64,000 nt of DNA from Jeotgalicoccus sp. (GTDB lineage: Bacteria > Bacillota > Bacilli > Staphylococcales > Salinicoccaceae): assembly GCA_003513765.1 (NCBI GenBank), contig DONT01000011.1:1-64000 (forward strand), in the 5' to 3' direction. How positions within the stretch are numbered: the stretch's first letter is position 1; each line of letters opens with the position of its first letter. The notes beneath the pieces are model-generated. The model saw only the letters and a list, made by a program, of their open reading frames with translations, searched no databases and was not told where the DNA came from. The translations under genes were made by a program, and so were the position numbers. Shown here piece by piece: positions 16,279-25,465 of this stretch.

Positions 16279-17457
16279 ATGTTTAAAAATCCTTCAAGAA
16301 ATACGATTATTACCGTCTTTATGATTGGGGCTTTTGCAGTCGGGATGACAGAGTATGTCGTTACCGGATTGCTCACTCAATTTGCCGCCGATTTAAATGT
16401 AGCAGTCTCCACAACAGGACTGCTGCTGAGCGTATACGCGCTGAGTGTCGCTCTGTTTGGACCGGTTATCCGGCTGTTAACTTTAAAATTTTCTCCGAAA
16501 TTATTGCTACTCATTTTAATATCGATTTTTATCATCAGTAATATTATTGCAGCCACTGCACCGAATTTTGAAGTGCTGCTCTTATCACGTCTCTTATCCG
16601 CATCGATGCATGCACCGTTTTTCGGTGTCATGATGAGTCTCGCTATGGCAATTTCACCACCTCATAAAAAAACAAGTGCGATTGCACTCGTTAACGGCGG
16701 TCTCGTTATTGCGGTAATGCTTGGTGTACCGTTCGGTTCTTATATTGGTGCCGTACTCGACTGGCGTGTTGTGTTCTGGATTATCGTGGCACTTGGTGTC
16801 GTTAATCTGATCGGTCTGATTTTTGTCACACCGAACTACAGAACAGGCGAGGTTCCTAAAATTTCTTCCGAACTGTCTGCCTTAAAAGATAAAAACGTCA
16901 TTATGCTTATCATCACGATAGTCTTCGGTTATTCAGGAGTATTTACAGCTTATACTTTCCTCGAACCAATGCTGCGTGACATCGCAAATATGGGAGATCT
17001 CGGTGTCACCTTCAGTATGCTGATGTTCGGAACCTTTGCCGTTATCGGCAATTTCTCATCCGGCAGTATTCAGCCTGGTAAACTGACTGGTGCTGTGACT
17101 CTGGTTATTTTATTTGTCGCCATTGTTCTCTTGGGCTTTACGTTTATGCTGCAGGTACCGTATCTCGCTTATATTGCAGCCGGTCTGTTCGGCCTTGGCA
17201 CTTTCGGTATTTCACCGATGCTAAACGCCAAAATTATCTTTGCTGCAGTTACAGCACCGGCACTTGCAGGCACGCTCGCCGCTTCAGTGTTCAACCTTGC
17301 GAATGCAGTCGGTGCATCGCTTGGTTCTGTCCTCCTGTCAAACGACTTCAGCTATCAGCAGATTACATTTATTGCGGGCGGTATGCTGATATTCGGTGCA
17401 TTATGCATGGTAGCCACGCATTTCATAGAAGATAAAAACCGCTTTACAGCTGACTGA
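16279..17457 (+). CDS. MFS transporter (DHA1/AraJ-like)
   Basis: Major facilitator of 392 residues with about 12 hydrophobic segments. The beginning (AFAVGMTEYVVTGLL) and the loop between helices 2 and 3 fit the drug:H+ antiporter 1/AraJ-YdhP branch. Possibly an efflux pump; the substrate is unknown. Strong ribosome binding site (AAAGGAGG). A single-gene unit ended by a long terminator. Confidence 0.82.
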   Translation: MFKNPSRNTIITVFMIGAFAVGMTEYVVTGLLTQFAADLNVAVSTTGLLLSVYALSVALFGPVIRLLTLKFSPKLLLLILISIFIISNIIAATAPNFEVLLLSRLLSASMHAPFFGVMMSLAMAISPPHKKTSAIALVNGGLVIAVMLGVPFGSYIGAVLDWRVVFWIIVALGVVNLIGLIFVTPNYRTGEVPKISSELSALKDKNVIMLIITIVFGYSGVFTAYTFLEPMLRDIANMGDLGVTFSMLMFGTFAVIGNFSSGSIQPGKLTGAVTLVILFVAIVLLGFTFMLQVPYLAYIAAGLFGLGTFGISPMLNAKIIFAAVTAPALAGTLAASVFNLANAVGASLGSVLLSNDFSYQQITFIAGGMLIFGALCMVATHFIEDKNRFTAD

Positions 17458-17469
17458 TATAAGCAGTTT

Positions 17470-17515
17470 AAAAACCCTCCGGAGAATCTAAAATAAGATT
17501 CTCCGGAGGGTTTTT
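17470..17515. terminator. bidirectional terminator
   Basis: Perfect 20-bp stem (17470-17489 with 17496-17515), loop AAAATA, A run and T run at the ends. Shared by the MFS gene (+) and the LLM oxidoreductase gene (-). Confidence 0.93.
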
Positions 17516-17518
17516 ATA

Positions 17519-18487
17519 TTATTGCTGTTTTAAAATGCAGTCTGCAAGCAGACGGTAGCTGTTCAATTTATCTTCTATATTATGAGTAATTGTGACAATC
17601 ATAAATTCATCTGCCTGATACGCTTCACTAAGTTCAGTCAGTTCTTCCTTAACCTTGTCAGGTGTACCGGTGATTAAGTTCGATAATATATTATCAGTTT
17701 CCTCTTTCTCTTCTGCCGTCAGCTCAATATCTGCCATTTCTTCATCGCTTGGCACGCCTTTAAAAGCACGCCCGTTTGATTTCAATGCCTGATTGACCGC
17801 GTAGCTGTATGCCAGCTGGCGGGCTGTCTTATCATCTTCGTGACAAAACACATTTACAGTAATAATCACTTCGCCTCCGGCACTGTGTTCACGATATGTA
17901 CTCAGCACATTCAGAGGGTCACTGCCGCTCATAAATTTACCGAAACAGTAATTCATATTATTATCCCGCGCAAACACAGCACTTTTCTCGCTGGTACCGA
18001 GCATCCATAATTTCGGCGGACTGTCCGGCACAGGTTTTGCCTCTAGGCTTTCATCATCATTATTTATAAAACCTTTCAACTCCGATACGAGTTCAGGCAT
18101 TTTAAAAACATGCTGCAGGTAATTATCACTGAGCGCTTCGGATGCTTTGTTATCTCCGCCCGGTGCCCGGCCGATACCGATATCAATCCGGTCACCGTAA
18201 AGCGTTGCAAGCGTATTGAACACTTCCGCTACCTTATACGGTTTGTAATACGGCAGTAATGTCGCACCGCTGCCTAAGCGGATATTTTCCGTAAGCATAC
18301 CAATACCGCCAAGTGTCACCTCAGGTGCACTGGAAGATAAGCCGGACATGCCGTGATGTTCTGCCAGCCAAAACCTCGTATATCCCAGTTCATCACCAAG
18401 TACAGCCAGTTTTACACTGTTATGAAGCGCTTCACTAACAGACATATTTGCAGAAACAGGCGCCTGATCAAGAATGCTTAATTTCAT
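17519..18487 (-). CDS. LLM class flavin-dependent oxidoreductase
   Basis: Luciferase-like monooxygenase family protein, 322 residues, TIM-barrel fold using reduced FMN. Visible are the start LSILDQAPVS, WLAEHHGM near residue 41, GSGATLLPYYKPYKVAE and GRAPGG, characteristic of the MsnO8/YwcH-like group common in Firmicutes. Substrate unknown. Its ribosome binding site lies within the end of the preceding 93-residue gene, four bases away. Confidence 0.85.
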   Translation of the reverse strand: MKLSILDQAPVSANMSVSEALHNSVKLAVLGDELGYTRFWLAEHHGMSGLSSSAPEVTLGGIGMLTENIRLGSGATLLPYYKPYKVAEVFNTLATLYGDRIDIGIGRAPGGDNKASEALSDNYLQHVFKMPELVSELKGFINNDDESLEAKPVPDSPPKLWMLGTSEKSAVFARDNNMNYCFGKFMSGSDPLNVLSTYREHSAGGEVIITVNVFCHEDDKTARQLAYSYAVNQALKSNGRAFKGVPSDEEMADIELTAEEKEETDNILSNLITGTPDKVKEELTELSEAYQADEFMIVTITHNIEDKLNSYRLLADCILKQQ

Positions 18488-18491
18488 AATC

Positions 18492-18773
18492 TTATTTTTC
18501 CTCTTTCAGAGTAATACGGTATTCTCCTACATTATCTTCTTCATATAAGTTATCTAATGATGTTGAATAATTTATAATTCTCGCTCTGAATTCTTCATTG
18601 TTATTACCGGGAAGTCTTACAAGAAATTCTTCCTTGTACAGATGCTCGGATAAGTTGTGGTAATCTTCACTCGCCACATCAAATGCAATGCGCACTGTTC
18701 CCTCTTCTTCATCTCTTTTTAACTCTTTTACATCCAGAGTTATATCGTCTAAAACTATAATGTCATTCGTCAT
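18492..18773 (-). CDS. small hypothetical protein (DUF3219-like)
   Basis: A 93-residue acidic soluble protein predicted to be mostly beta strand, with no signal or membrane segment. Its size and its pattern of a leading IxLDDIxLDVxEL segment recall the YkvR/DUF3219 family, but I am not certain. Cotranscribed with the LLM oxidoreductase (gap four bases). Confidence 0.6.
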   Translation of the reverse strand: MTNDIIVLDDITLDVKELKRDEEEGTVRIAFDVASEDYHNLSEHLYKEEFLVRLPGNNNEEFRARIINYSTSLDNLYEEDNVGEYRITLKEEK

Positions 18774-18802
18774 TACTTTTCATCCCTTTCAATTCGCTAA
18801 TG

Positions 18803-18827
18803 AGAATATTAACACTCGTAATATTCT
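18803..18827. promoter_or_regulatory. inverted repeat in divergent intergenic region
   Basis: AGAATATT and AATATTCT form a perfect 8-bp inverted repeat with a 9-base spacer, 30 bases upstream of the DUF3219-like gene. Size and position suit a dimeric repressor operator. No candidate regulator gene is adjacent. Confidence 0.35.
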
Positions 18828-18994
18828 ATTGCTAATAACTTGATTACCCTTTTTTAATTTTTGTAACCTTAGGGGGAGAAAGATTTTGGCGTTTCCGATA
18901 ATATTAAACATGCTGCTTTTTTTCACATATGATTAGACATGGGCAGTTTTATTACGTACATTATAGAAATACAAATTGATTGGAGACTTAAAAA

Positions 18995-20443
18995 ATGTTC
19001 AGTGATATTAAACAGTTACTCAAAAATCCATTTTTAATTATTTCTCTGCTGGCAATTGCAACGATTCCTGCACTCTACACTGCAATTTTTCTCGGATCCA
19101 TGTGGGACCCCTATAATCAGCTCGATGAAATACAAATAAGCGTCGTCAATGAAGACGAAGGTTCAGAGCTGAACGGTCAACCGCTTAATGTCGGTGAAAG
19201 AATTGAAAACGAACTTGCTGAAAACAACGAGTTTGACTGGCAGTTCACAGATCAGAAAACAGCGACAGACAACTTGGAAAACGGTACGTCTTACGCAATT
19301 ATACATATCGCAGGCAATGTATCCGAACAGGCTACAACGCTGCTCGACAAAGACCCTGAGTTAATTTCAATCGACGTTACTACTAACCCCGGCTTTAACT
19401 TTGTCGGCAGTATGATGGGCACACAGGGCGGTTCAGGCGTTGCAGATGCTATCGCTAAAACTGTTGGTGAAACATATACTGCAACTTTAATGGACACCCT
19501 CGCTGAAGTCGCAGCATCAACGGGCGATATCGAGACTGCCTTATCAGATATAGAGGAAGGCGCCGGTCAACTTCGTGAAAGCAATGAAGAACTGCAGACC
19601 GGACTTGATCAGGCAGCACCGGCACTTGGTGCAGCAGGCAGCCAGCTGACACAAGGTAACGCTGAAATTACAGCCGGTCTGGAGTCACTGGAAGAAAATC
19701 TCGGTACACTTGCCGGAGAAGTTTCAGACGGTTCAGCACCACTGGATGATTACTCATTCACTGAACACAATGCTGAATCAATCATCAGCCCTGTCGAAGT
19801 TACAGAAAGTGAAATTACTAATATGAGCAACTATGGGCAGAGCTTTGCTCCGTTTATTATCGCTGTCAGCTTATTTGTCGGAGCTGTCGCATTCAGTGTA
19901 ATATTCCCAATTAACCGGAGCTCTGAGAACTATCGAAGCTCACTTTCTATGTCAGTAAGTAAACTGGTAATCATTTCAGCTCAGGCATTAATATCAACTG
20001 CTGTTGTTGCCGCAGTTATACAGTTTATGTTCGACTTTCCGATAGAACAGCCTCTTAAATTTTACGGCATAATGATTCTGTGGGCATTCGCCTCACTGTT
20101 GCTCGTTTCGCTGCTGGTGTCACTGTTAGGAAATATCGGTAAATTCATTGCGATAGTTTTCTTAATTATTCAGCTCTCTGCGAGTGCAGGAACATTCCCG
20201 ATTGAAACTGCCGGAGCGATATACCAAACCGTTCACCCTATCCTGCCGATGAGTTATGTCATCGCTGCAATGCGTGAGTCAATATTCAGTTTTGAAGGCA
20301 GTTTATCGTACGGTGATGCACTTATTTATACCATTGCAATTACAGCAGGCAGCATAGTAACACTGCAGCTGATAAACTTCCTGAAATTCAAATTTACCTC
20401 ATTCGAAAACCTGATCAGAAAACTGAGCAGAATTCAGTATTAA
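18995..20443 (+). CDS. YhgE/Pip family ABC-2-like membrane protein
   Basis: Membrane protein of 482 residues. One N-terminal hydrophobic segment (about 13-35) is followed by the YhgE/Pip extracytoplasmic motif region (NEDEGSELNGQ, GTSYAIIHI, PGFNFVG), a helical Glu/Gln-rich stretch at about 183-245, and a C-terminal block of five or six membrane segments (285-475) like ABC-2 permeases. Full-length YhgE/phage infection proteins are commonly 700-900 residues; the middle coiled region is short here. Relatives occur in type VII secretion-linked and drug-resistance contexts; the function here is unknown. Confidence 0.78.
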   Translation: MFSDIKQLLKNPFLIISLLAIATIPALYTAIFLGSMWDPYNQLDEIQISVVNEDEGSELNGQPLNVGERIENELAENNEFDWQFTDQKTATDNLENGTSYAIIHIAGNVSEQATTLLDKDPELISIDVTTNPGFNFVGSMMGTQGGSGVADAIAKTVGETYTATLMDTLAEVAASTGDIETALSDIEEGAGQLRESNEELQTGLDQAAPALGAAGSQLTQGNAEITAGLESLEENLGTLAGEVSDGSAPLDDYSFTEHNAESIISPVEVTESEITNMSNYGQSFAPFIIAVSLFVGAVAFSVIFPINRSSENYRSSLSMSVSKLVIISAQALISTAVVAAVIQFMFDFPIEQPLKFYGIMILWAFASLLLVSLLVSLLGNIGKFIAIVFLIIQLSASAGTFPIETAGAIYQTVHPILPMSYVIAAMRESIFSFEGSLSYGDALIYTIAITAGSIVTLQLINFLKFKFTSFENLIRKLSRIQY

Positions 20444-20445
20444 CT

Positions 20446-20482
20446 AAAAAAGCACTGTTCCCCATGGGTACAGTGCTTTTTT
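20446..20482. terminator. bidirectional terminator
   Basis: Perfect 13-bp stem (20446-20458 with 20470-20482) with an A run and a T run. It lies between yhgE (+) and the PH-like membrane gene (-). Confidence 0.88.
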
Positions 20483-20491
20483 CACATCTAT

Positions 20492-21010
20492 TTATAATAG
20501 TTCTTCCTCTTCCACCGGATAATCGAACGCTCTCAATCGACTGACAAACTGTTCATGGTTCAAATAAATATGATTCAGTTCTTTTAATATTTCCTCACCG
20601 CTGTAAAAGCGGATTACCGTCTGAACATCACGCTCAATCGTAATGCTGGTAATATCTTTTTTAGGCAGTACTGTCTGCCCCCGGCGGAACTTAATAATCA
20701 TTCCGGAAGGTGCAATATGCAGCTCGTAGTATTTATCACCTTTATCGGATTTAAAAATAAAACCAAGTACAATCCCAATCATAATGATGAGCGCAACGAT
20801 ATAAGCCCGGTTAAATGCACTTTCTTCAATATTTTTGAATGTCATGTAGGACATATCAAAAATGATAAATAATAAGTATGCTCCCATCACTGTGAGTCCG
20901 AAAAGCTTCACATTAAATCCTTTCGGATCATAGTTTTTAGGTACATCTTTTCTCTCTAAATAAATTACGCGGTCATCAGCCAACTTAACACCTCTTTCAT
21001 TTACATCCAT
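20492..21010 (-). CDS. hypothetical two-helix membrane protein
   Basis: A 172-residue protein with a soluble N-terminus (1-32), two hydrophobic segments (about 34-54 and 68-88) and a C-terminal beta-rich domain (95-150) of bacterial PH-like appearance. Not recognised beyond that. Its start overlaps the end of corA by ten bases, so it is coupled to the Mg transporter gene and may assist it. Confidence 0.65.
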   Translation of the reverse strand: MDVNERGVKLADDRVIYLERKDVPKNYDPKGFNVKLFGLTVMGAYLLFIIFDMSYMTFKNIEESAFNRAYIVALIIMIGIVLGFIFKSDKGDKYYELHIAPSGMIIKFRRGQTVLPKKDITSITIERDVQTVIRFYSGEEILKELNHIYLNHEQFVSRLRAFDYPVEEEELL

Positions 21011-21939
21011 CCTTTATATTTGAAAAATAAAAGCATGCCGGTACTAATCAGCACCATTGCTGCCAGTGTTACAAAGTATGCCGGACCCCAGTCGAGTTCA
21101 GGCATATTTTCAAAGTTCATACCATATATACCGGTAATCAGAGTCAGCGGTAAAAAGACAGCTGAAATAATCGTGAGTACATTAATAATTTTATTCATAC
21201 GGTACGTATTGTACGAAATATAGTTATCCTTCATCGCATCAATCATTTCTTCCGAAAATTTAATAATCAGTTTCTGCCTGTCGATTTTCGAGTCAATTTT
21301 ACTGAGTATTTTCTCGCTCTGATTACTGTTAAATATATCGTCCTGTTCTTTAAACTTCTCGACTAATTCTTCCATGGGAATAATCACACGCTTCACACGA
21401 AATATTTCTTTTCTGACATCGAACATTTTAACGGTGATATTCTCACCTTTTCTTTCATCACCGTGTTTTTCTTCAAAAGATATCACGTCATCTTCAATTT
21501 CATGAACAATATCAAAATACTGATCGACCGTCGCATGCAGAATGTGAAGTGCGATATCAATTTCTAAATCTTCGTGCTTATTCTTAATAATTTCTCCAAT
21601 ATCGATAAAATCATCCAGTACGCCGTTATGATAAGTAATAATTACATCCTTCATTATGCAAATGTTAATTGCATGGGCTTCCAGAGTTTCCTTGTCGATA
21701 ACATGGCAGATTAACAGCTGATAATCATTAAAGTTATAGTACTGCGGACGGTATTTTTTTGTGTTTTCATCTTCAAAATTATCATTGCTGAAATTAAAAT
21801 CTGACAGCAGTTCCTCTTTGTCATTAAAATCATCGTAGTCGTACCACGTAAAAGTTACATCGTACGGCACCGAATCCTTTCCATCCGCTGCTGTTTCTAT
21901 TTGATTGTTTTTCGATATGTACTGAATTTCAAGACTCAT
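21001..21939 (-). CDS. corA: CorA family Mg2+/Co2+ transporter
   Basis: Divalent cation channel of 312 residues. A long acidic cytoplasmic domain precedes two C-terminal helices with the hallmark GMN motif (IYGMNFENMPEL near residue 272). The ATG follows GGGAGGGTGA; the longer reading from 22029 would run through the terminator hairpin of the upstream permease gene and is rejected. Downstream partner is a PH-like membrane protein. Confidence 0.88.
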   Translation of the reverse strand: MSLEIQYISKNNQIETAADGKDSVPYDVTFTWYDYDDFNDKEELLSDFNFSNDNFEDENTKKYRPQYYNFNDYQLLICHVIDKETLEAHAINICIMKDVIITYHNGVLDDFIDIGEIIKNKHEDLEIDIALHILHATVDQYFDIVHEIEDDVISFEEKHGDERKGENITVKMFDVRKEIFRVKRVIIPMEELVEKFKEQDDIFNSNQSEKILSKIDSKIDRQKLIIKFSEEMIDAMKDNYISYNTYRMNKIINVLTIISAVFLPLTLITGIYGMNFENMPELDWGPAYFVTLAAMVLISTGMLLFFKYKGWM

Positions 21940-21988
21940 GTGTTCACCCTCCCTAAATTCTAATACCCGATTGGCTGATGAATAACGC

Positions 21989-22026
21989 AAAAGAGCAGTG
22001 AAATCCTCTGATTTCACTGCTCTTTT
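21989..22026 (-). terminator. terminator after NCS1 permease gene
   Basis: Perfect 16-bp stem (21989-22004 with 22011-22026), loop of six, with short A and T runs at the ends. Confidence 0.87.
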
Positions 22027-22035
22027 CATACTGTA

Positions 22036-23433
22036 TTATTTAACTTCTTCTTCAAAGATTGTTTCTTTTTTGAATCTCGAACCTTTAAACATTAACTTAC
22101 TGATAATTGGATATACAATACCTGCAACGACAAATCCGATTATCCATGCCAGATCAACAAATAAGAATGCCGCTGCCGCACCAATACCAAGTGCAAGTAA
22201 CGCTGCGTAGTTCACGCCGTCAAAGTTACCGCCTTTTTTATACAATTCTTTGATATCGATATGCTGTTTTCTCATAATATAATATTCAACAATTAGAATC
22301 GCAATTAACGGTCCTAAGAATGCTGAGTAAACATGCACGAAAGTATCAAGTCCTTTTGCATTGTCATCCTGTACTAATAACCATGGGAATGAGCCCATCG
22401 CAAGAAGTCCTGTAATTGTTACTGCAACTTTGTAGTTCAGTTTAGTAAACAGCTGAATAACATAAGTCGGCGTTACAATATTCGCTACCATGTTTACTGC
22501 GATTGCACCGAATACGATAAACACAGAGATGAATAACTGCATGTAAACATTATCGAATAATGCCGGAAGTCCAAGTGCCGGATTTGTGAAGCCTGTCGCA
22601 CTTGCAAGCATTGCACCGACAACGATTACTGAACCGTATGCAATGATAATCGGCACGAAGTAAAGCAGGCCTCTTTTGCCATCGCTGTATCCTGTTTTCA
22701 GTTCACGTGAGTAATCTGCTGCACTCAAGAAAATTGCTGCGTAGTTACCAAGGAATACCATGATGTATGCAAAGAACGGAATTCCCCACGTACCTTCAGT
22801 GTTAATCCATGTATCAGTAATTGCTGCGCTATGGTCTTTAACAAGTATTACAAAAACTGTGATAACGATACCCATCAGAACAACAGATGCTACTGACTCA
22901 ACCGCTTTAATACTCTTGAAACCTTTCATAGAAAGGAGAATCTGTACGACTAATAGAATAATAAATCCAAGGAATACATTATCAAGCGCTCCGCCTGAAA
23001 GTATTTTGAACACTTCATTTAAAGCGGTACCACCGATCCAGCTCTGAATACCGTACCAGATGACTGCCGGCACTGCACGGAGCAGTGAAGAAATAAGTGT
23101 ACCTTTCTCACCGAAAGATGCTTTTAGATGTGCCACATACGGAATCCCGTATTTATAACCAGCTCTGTCGTTTAATGCAAAAAGGATAGAAATAATTCCG
23201 ATTGAGATTAATGCTGCTGCAATTGTCTGCCAAATGTTTAAGATGGCCATCCCCGCAACTACCACACTCGCACCAAGCGTCATGTTACCCATGTTTACGC
23301 CGTCTCCAATCCATAGTGACATGTAGCCGGCTGCACCGAGCGTTCTGTCTTTTGGACCGTTTGGCTTAAGAGAATCCGTTTGAGCTGCTGCGTCTAAACT
23401 ATCTTGCTGAAGATTGTTATTTTCTTCTGACAT
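22036..23433 (-). CDS. NCS1 family nucleobase/ureide permease
   Basis: Nucleobase:cation symporter-1 family protein, 465 residues and about 12 helices. Typical NCS1 segments include SLWIGDGVNMG, the VIWYGIQSWIGG motif in helix 3 and FLGNYAAIFLSAADYSR. Relatives import cytosine, uracil, allantoin or hydantoins; the substrate is not decided by sequence here. A PucR-type regulator gene lies directly upstream on the same strand and a RidA gene is divergent, suggesting a purine- or pyrimidine-catabolism setting, though no catabolic enzyme is in the window. Confidence 0.85.
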   Translation of the reverse strand: MSEENNNLQQDSLDAAAQTDSLKPNGPKDRTLGAAGYMSLWIGDGVNMGNMTLGASVVVAGMAILNIWQTIAAALISIGIISILFALNDRAGYKYGIPYVAHLKASFGEKGTLISSLLRAVPAVIWYGIQSWIGGTALNEVFKILSGGALDNVFLGFIILLVVQILLSMKGFKSIKAVESVASVVLMGIVITVFVILVKDHSAAITDTWINTEGTWGIPFFAYIMVFLGNYAAIFLSAADYSRELKTGYSDGKRGLLYFVPIIIAYGSVIVVGAMLASATGFTNPALGLPALFDNVYMQLFISVFIVFGAIAVNMVANIVTPTYVIQLFTKLNYKVAVTITGLLAMGSFPWLLVQDDNAKGLDTFVHVYSAFLGPLIAILIVEYYIMRKQHIDIKELYKKGGNFDGVNYAALLALGIGAAAAFLFVDLAWIIGFVVAGIVYPIISKLMFKGSRFKKETIFEEEVK

Positions 23434-23532
23434 ATTTACACCTCTATTATATTTTGAATTGACTTTATTTATAATCAGTGTTCTTAACTACTATTTATTA
23501 TATATGCCGAAAATCCTGATGTCTTTATCCAA

Positions 23533-23574
23533 TATAGATAATTTTTGTCTGTTTTATCTCTTTAATTATCTATA
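23533..23574. promoter_or_regulatory. long inverted repeat between pucR-like gene and NCS1 gene
   Basis: TATAGATAATT (23533-23543) and AATTATCTATA (23564-23574) are perfect 11-base complements separated by 20 bases. It begins 11 bases after the regulator gene and lies upstream of a TATAAT-like -10 of the permease. There is no U run, so it looks more like an operator or a processing hairpin than a terminator. Confidence 0.4.
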
Positions 23575-23584
23575 TAATTCACTA

Positions 23585-25231
23585 TTATTCTTTTCGCATA
23601 ATCTCGAGAATCCTCAATCCGACTTGAACTGACAGCATTTCGTTCGCATCCTCGTAGTCCATCTGGGTAATTTCCTTAATCTTATCAAGACGATATGAGA
23701 CAGTTTTATAATGTACATACAATCTGTCGGCCGAACGCGATACATTTTGCTGGCACTGCAGATACATTTCTAATGTTTCGATTAACTGTTCCCTGTTTGA
23801 CTTATTATAATCCAGCAGTCTCTGTAAACTTTGCGGAATAAATTCTTTCAACTTATTGTTATCGTGCTTAAACTGATAAAGCAGTCTGTAGATGCCGAGT
23901 TCTTCAAAGCTTAAAATAGGATTGTAGTCGTAGGACATTTCATTTACGTCGAGCACTTCCTGGGCTTCTTTGTGACTCTTTGGCAGGTCGTGTACTGTAT
24001 CTGCTATCGTCCCTATACCCGTATATACTCTCGCATCGCTGACGGCACTTTCAAATTTATTAATTACATATCTTAGGGACCGTTTGATGCTGTTCATTTC
24101 TTTTTTCTTATTGCTCTGGCCGGAATGTACCGGCCAGATGACAATCACCTGATTAAACCGTTCACGCACAATCGCATTCTTTAAATAATAGTCGATATTA
24201 TTAATTAAAATATTGTAATACCGTTCCCTCGAGACACTCGTTACTCTTTTATCGTTAAACTTCAGCGTAAATACAACTACTGCCGACCGGCTGTTTAAAT
24301 CAAACTTAATATTATCCGCACGTTCTGCAATATCAGCTTCATCCTTAATGTCACCTGACAGGAGGTCATCGATAATTTCATTTTTATATTTCTTTTCCAC
24401 TTCAGAAATCGCAATTTTCTTAGCGAGGTTTAAAGATAAGGCTGTCGCTGCATTTTCAATAGCGATAAAATCAAAATCGCTGAAACCTGAATGGATTGCA
24501 CTGATAACGAGCATGACTTTCGTCTGGTTCACTGTCGTTATCGGAATCATAATCTGTTCGCACTCACGGTCCTGCAGTTTCGGATAAATAACGAATCTGC
24601 GGTAGATCGGGAAGATAGTATTTTTAATGTTTTCTTCCACCTGGAACTTATCCGATTCGTAAAACAATTCCACCTCACTGTCCGTTGTCGCAATAACTTT
24701 AAACAGCTCGTTATAAATTGTCACGGGATTGCCGATCAGCGACTCCAGCGTTTGGATAATCACTTCATCGCTGACATTTTGAATCGACAGTTCGGTAAAG
24801 CGGAGATGAATTTCTCTGAAGTACTCGAGCTTTTCAACATCCTGATTAAAAATTTTGCGCGTCACTTTATAAATAATATCGATAAACGGAACTGCTGTCG
24901 GCAGCGAGATAATCGGAATATTTCTCTCTTTGCAGACTGCGAGCACAGGCTCCGGAATGCTTTTAAACTCTTCCCGCAGCTTCACAATCAGAGCGCTGAT
25001 TTTTTTATCAGCAAGCTTGTGCATCCAATCCTTCATCTCTTCGTCGCTTAAATCTTTAACCGGGAAGAAACTTGTAAGTATCGTTTCTCCTCCCTTCAGC
25101 CATAACGAAATATCCGGTGAATCTATGACTGTAATACCTTTTATATTTTTCGCGAGACTTTGTTTTGTCCCGATATATTCTGCATCCTGGAATTCTTCAA
25201 GAGTCAGTAATTCTTTAACTGTATAATGCAT
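23585..25231 (-). CDS. PucR family transcriptional regulator
   Basis: Regulator of 548 residues with the family order: N-terminal PucR domain (about 1-125, KELLTLEEF, LWLKGGETILTS), a GGDEF-like/CdaR middle region (about 300-410), and a C-terminal helix-turn-helix of the HTH_30 type (MYLQCQQNVSRSADRLYVHYKTVSYRLDKI). In Bacillus PucR controls purine and allantoin use. Likely regulator of the NCS1 permease gene just downstream and perhaps of ridA upstream. Confidence 0.87.
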   Translation of the reverse strand: MHYTVKELLTLEEFQDAEYIGTKQSLAKNIKGITVIDSPDISLWLKGGETILTSFFPVKDLSDEEMKDWMHKLADKKISALIVKLREEFKSIPEPVLAVCKERNIPIISLPTAVPFIDIIYKVTRKIFNQDVEKLEYFREIHLRFTELSIQNVSDEVIIQTLESLIGNPVTIYNELFKVIATTDSEVELFYESDKFQVEENIKNTIFPIYRRFVIYPKLQDRECEQIMIPITTVNQTKVMLVISAIHSGFSDFDFIAIENAATALSLNLAKKIAISEVEKKYKNEIIDDLLSGDIKDEADIAERADNIKFDLNSRSAVVVFTLKFNDKRVTSVSRERYYNILINNIDYYLKNAIVRERFNQVIVIWPVHSGQSNKKKEMNSIKRSLRYVINKFESAVSDARVYTGIGTIADTVHDLPKSHKEAQEVLDVNEMSYDYNPILSFEELGIYRLLYQFKHDNNKLKEFIPQSLQRLLDYNKSNREQLIETLEMYLQCQQNVSRSADRLYVHYKTVSYRLDKIKEITQMDYEDANEMLSVQVGLRILEIMRKE

Positions 25232-25257
25232 AAGGCAAACCTCATTTTTAAAATCGT

Positions 25258-25276
25258 TTTATCGCAAGTCGATAAA
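25258..25276. promoter_or_regulatory. palindrome upstream of pucR-like gene
   Basis: TTTATCG and CGATAAA form a 7-bp inverted repeat with a 5-base spacer, 26 bases before the regulator ATG. A second TTATCGAT element is at about 25352-25359. Position suggests autoregulation; this is inference. Confidence 0.4.
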
Positions 25277-25465
25277 CACTTCAATATCCTATACCATATA
25301 CTATAACAGCATCCGACCCCTATATACCCTATAATTTGCTCATTGGAAATCCACTTATTCTTATCGATGTTGGATAGACCTTTTTACACTAATAGATTCT
25401 CTGTAATACTATTCTGTTCAATTTAAAATGCTATGATTAACTTACTACTATTAGGAGGGTGTTTT

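Noticed and set aside
24491..25051. 186-residue plus-strand reading frame
   Set aside because: It is antisense to the PucR-like regulator gene; Cys/His/Asn-rich translation and no start signal.
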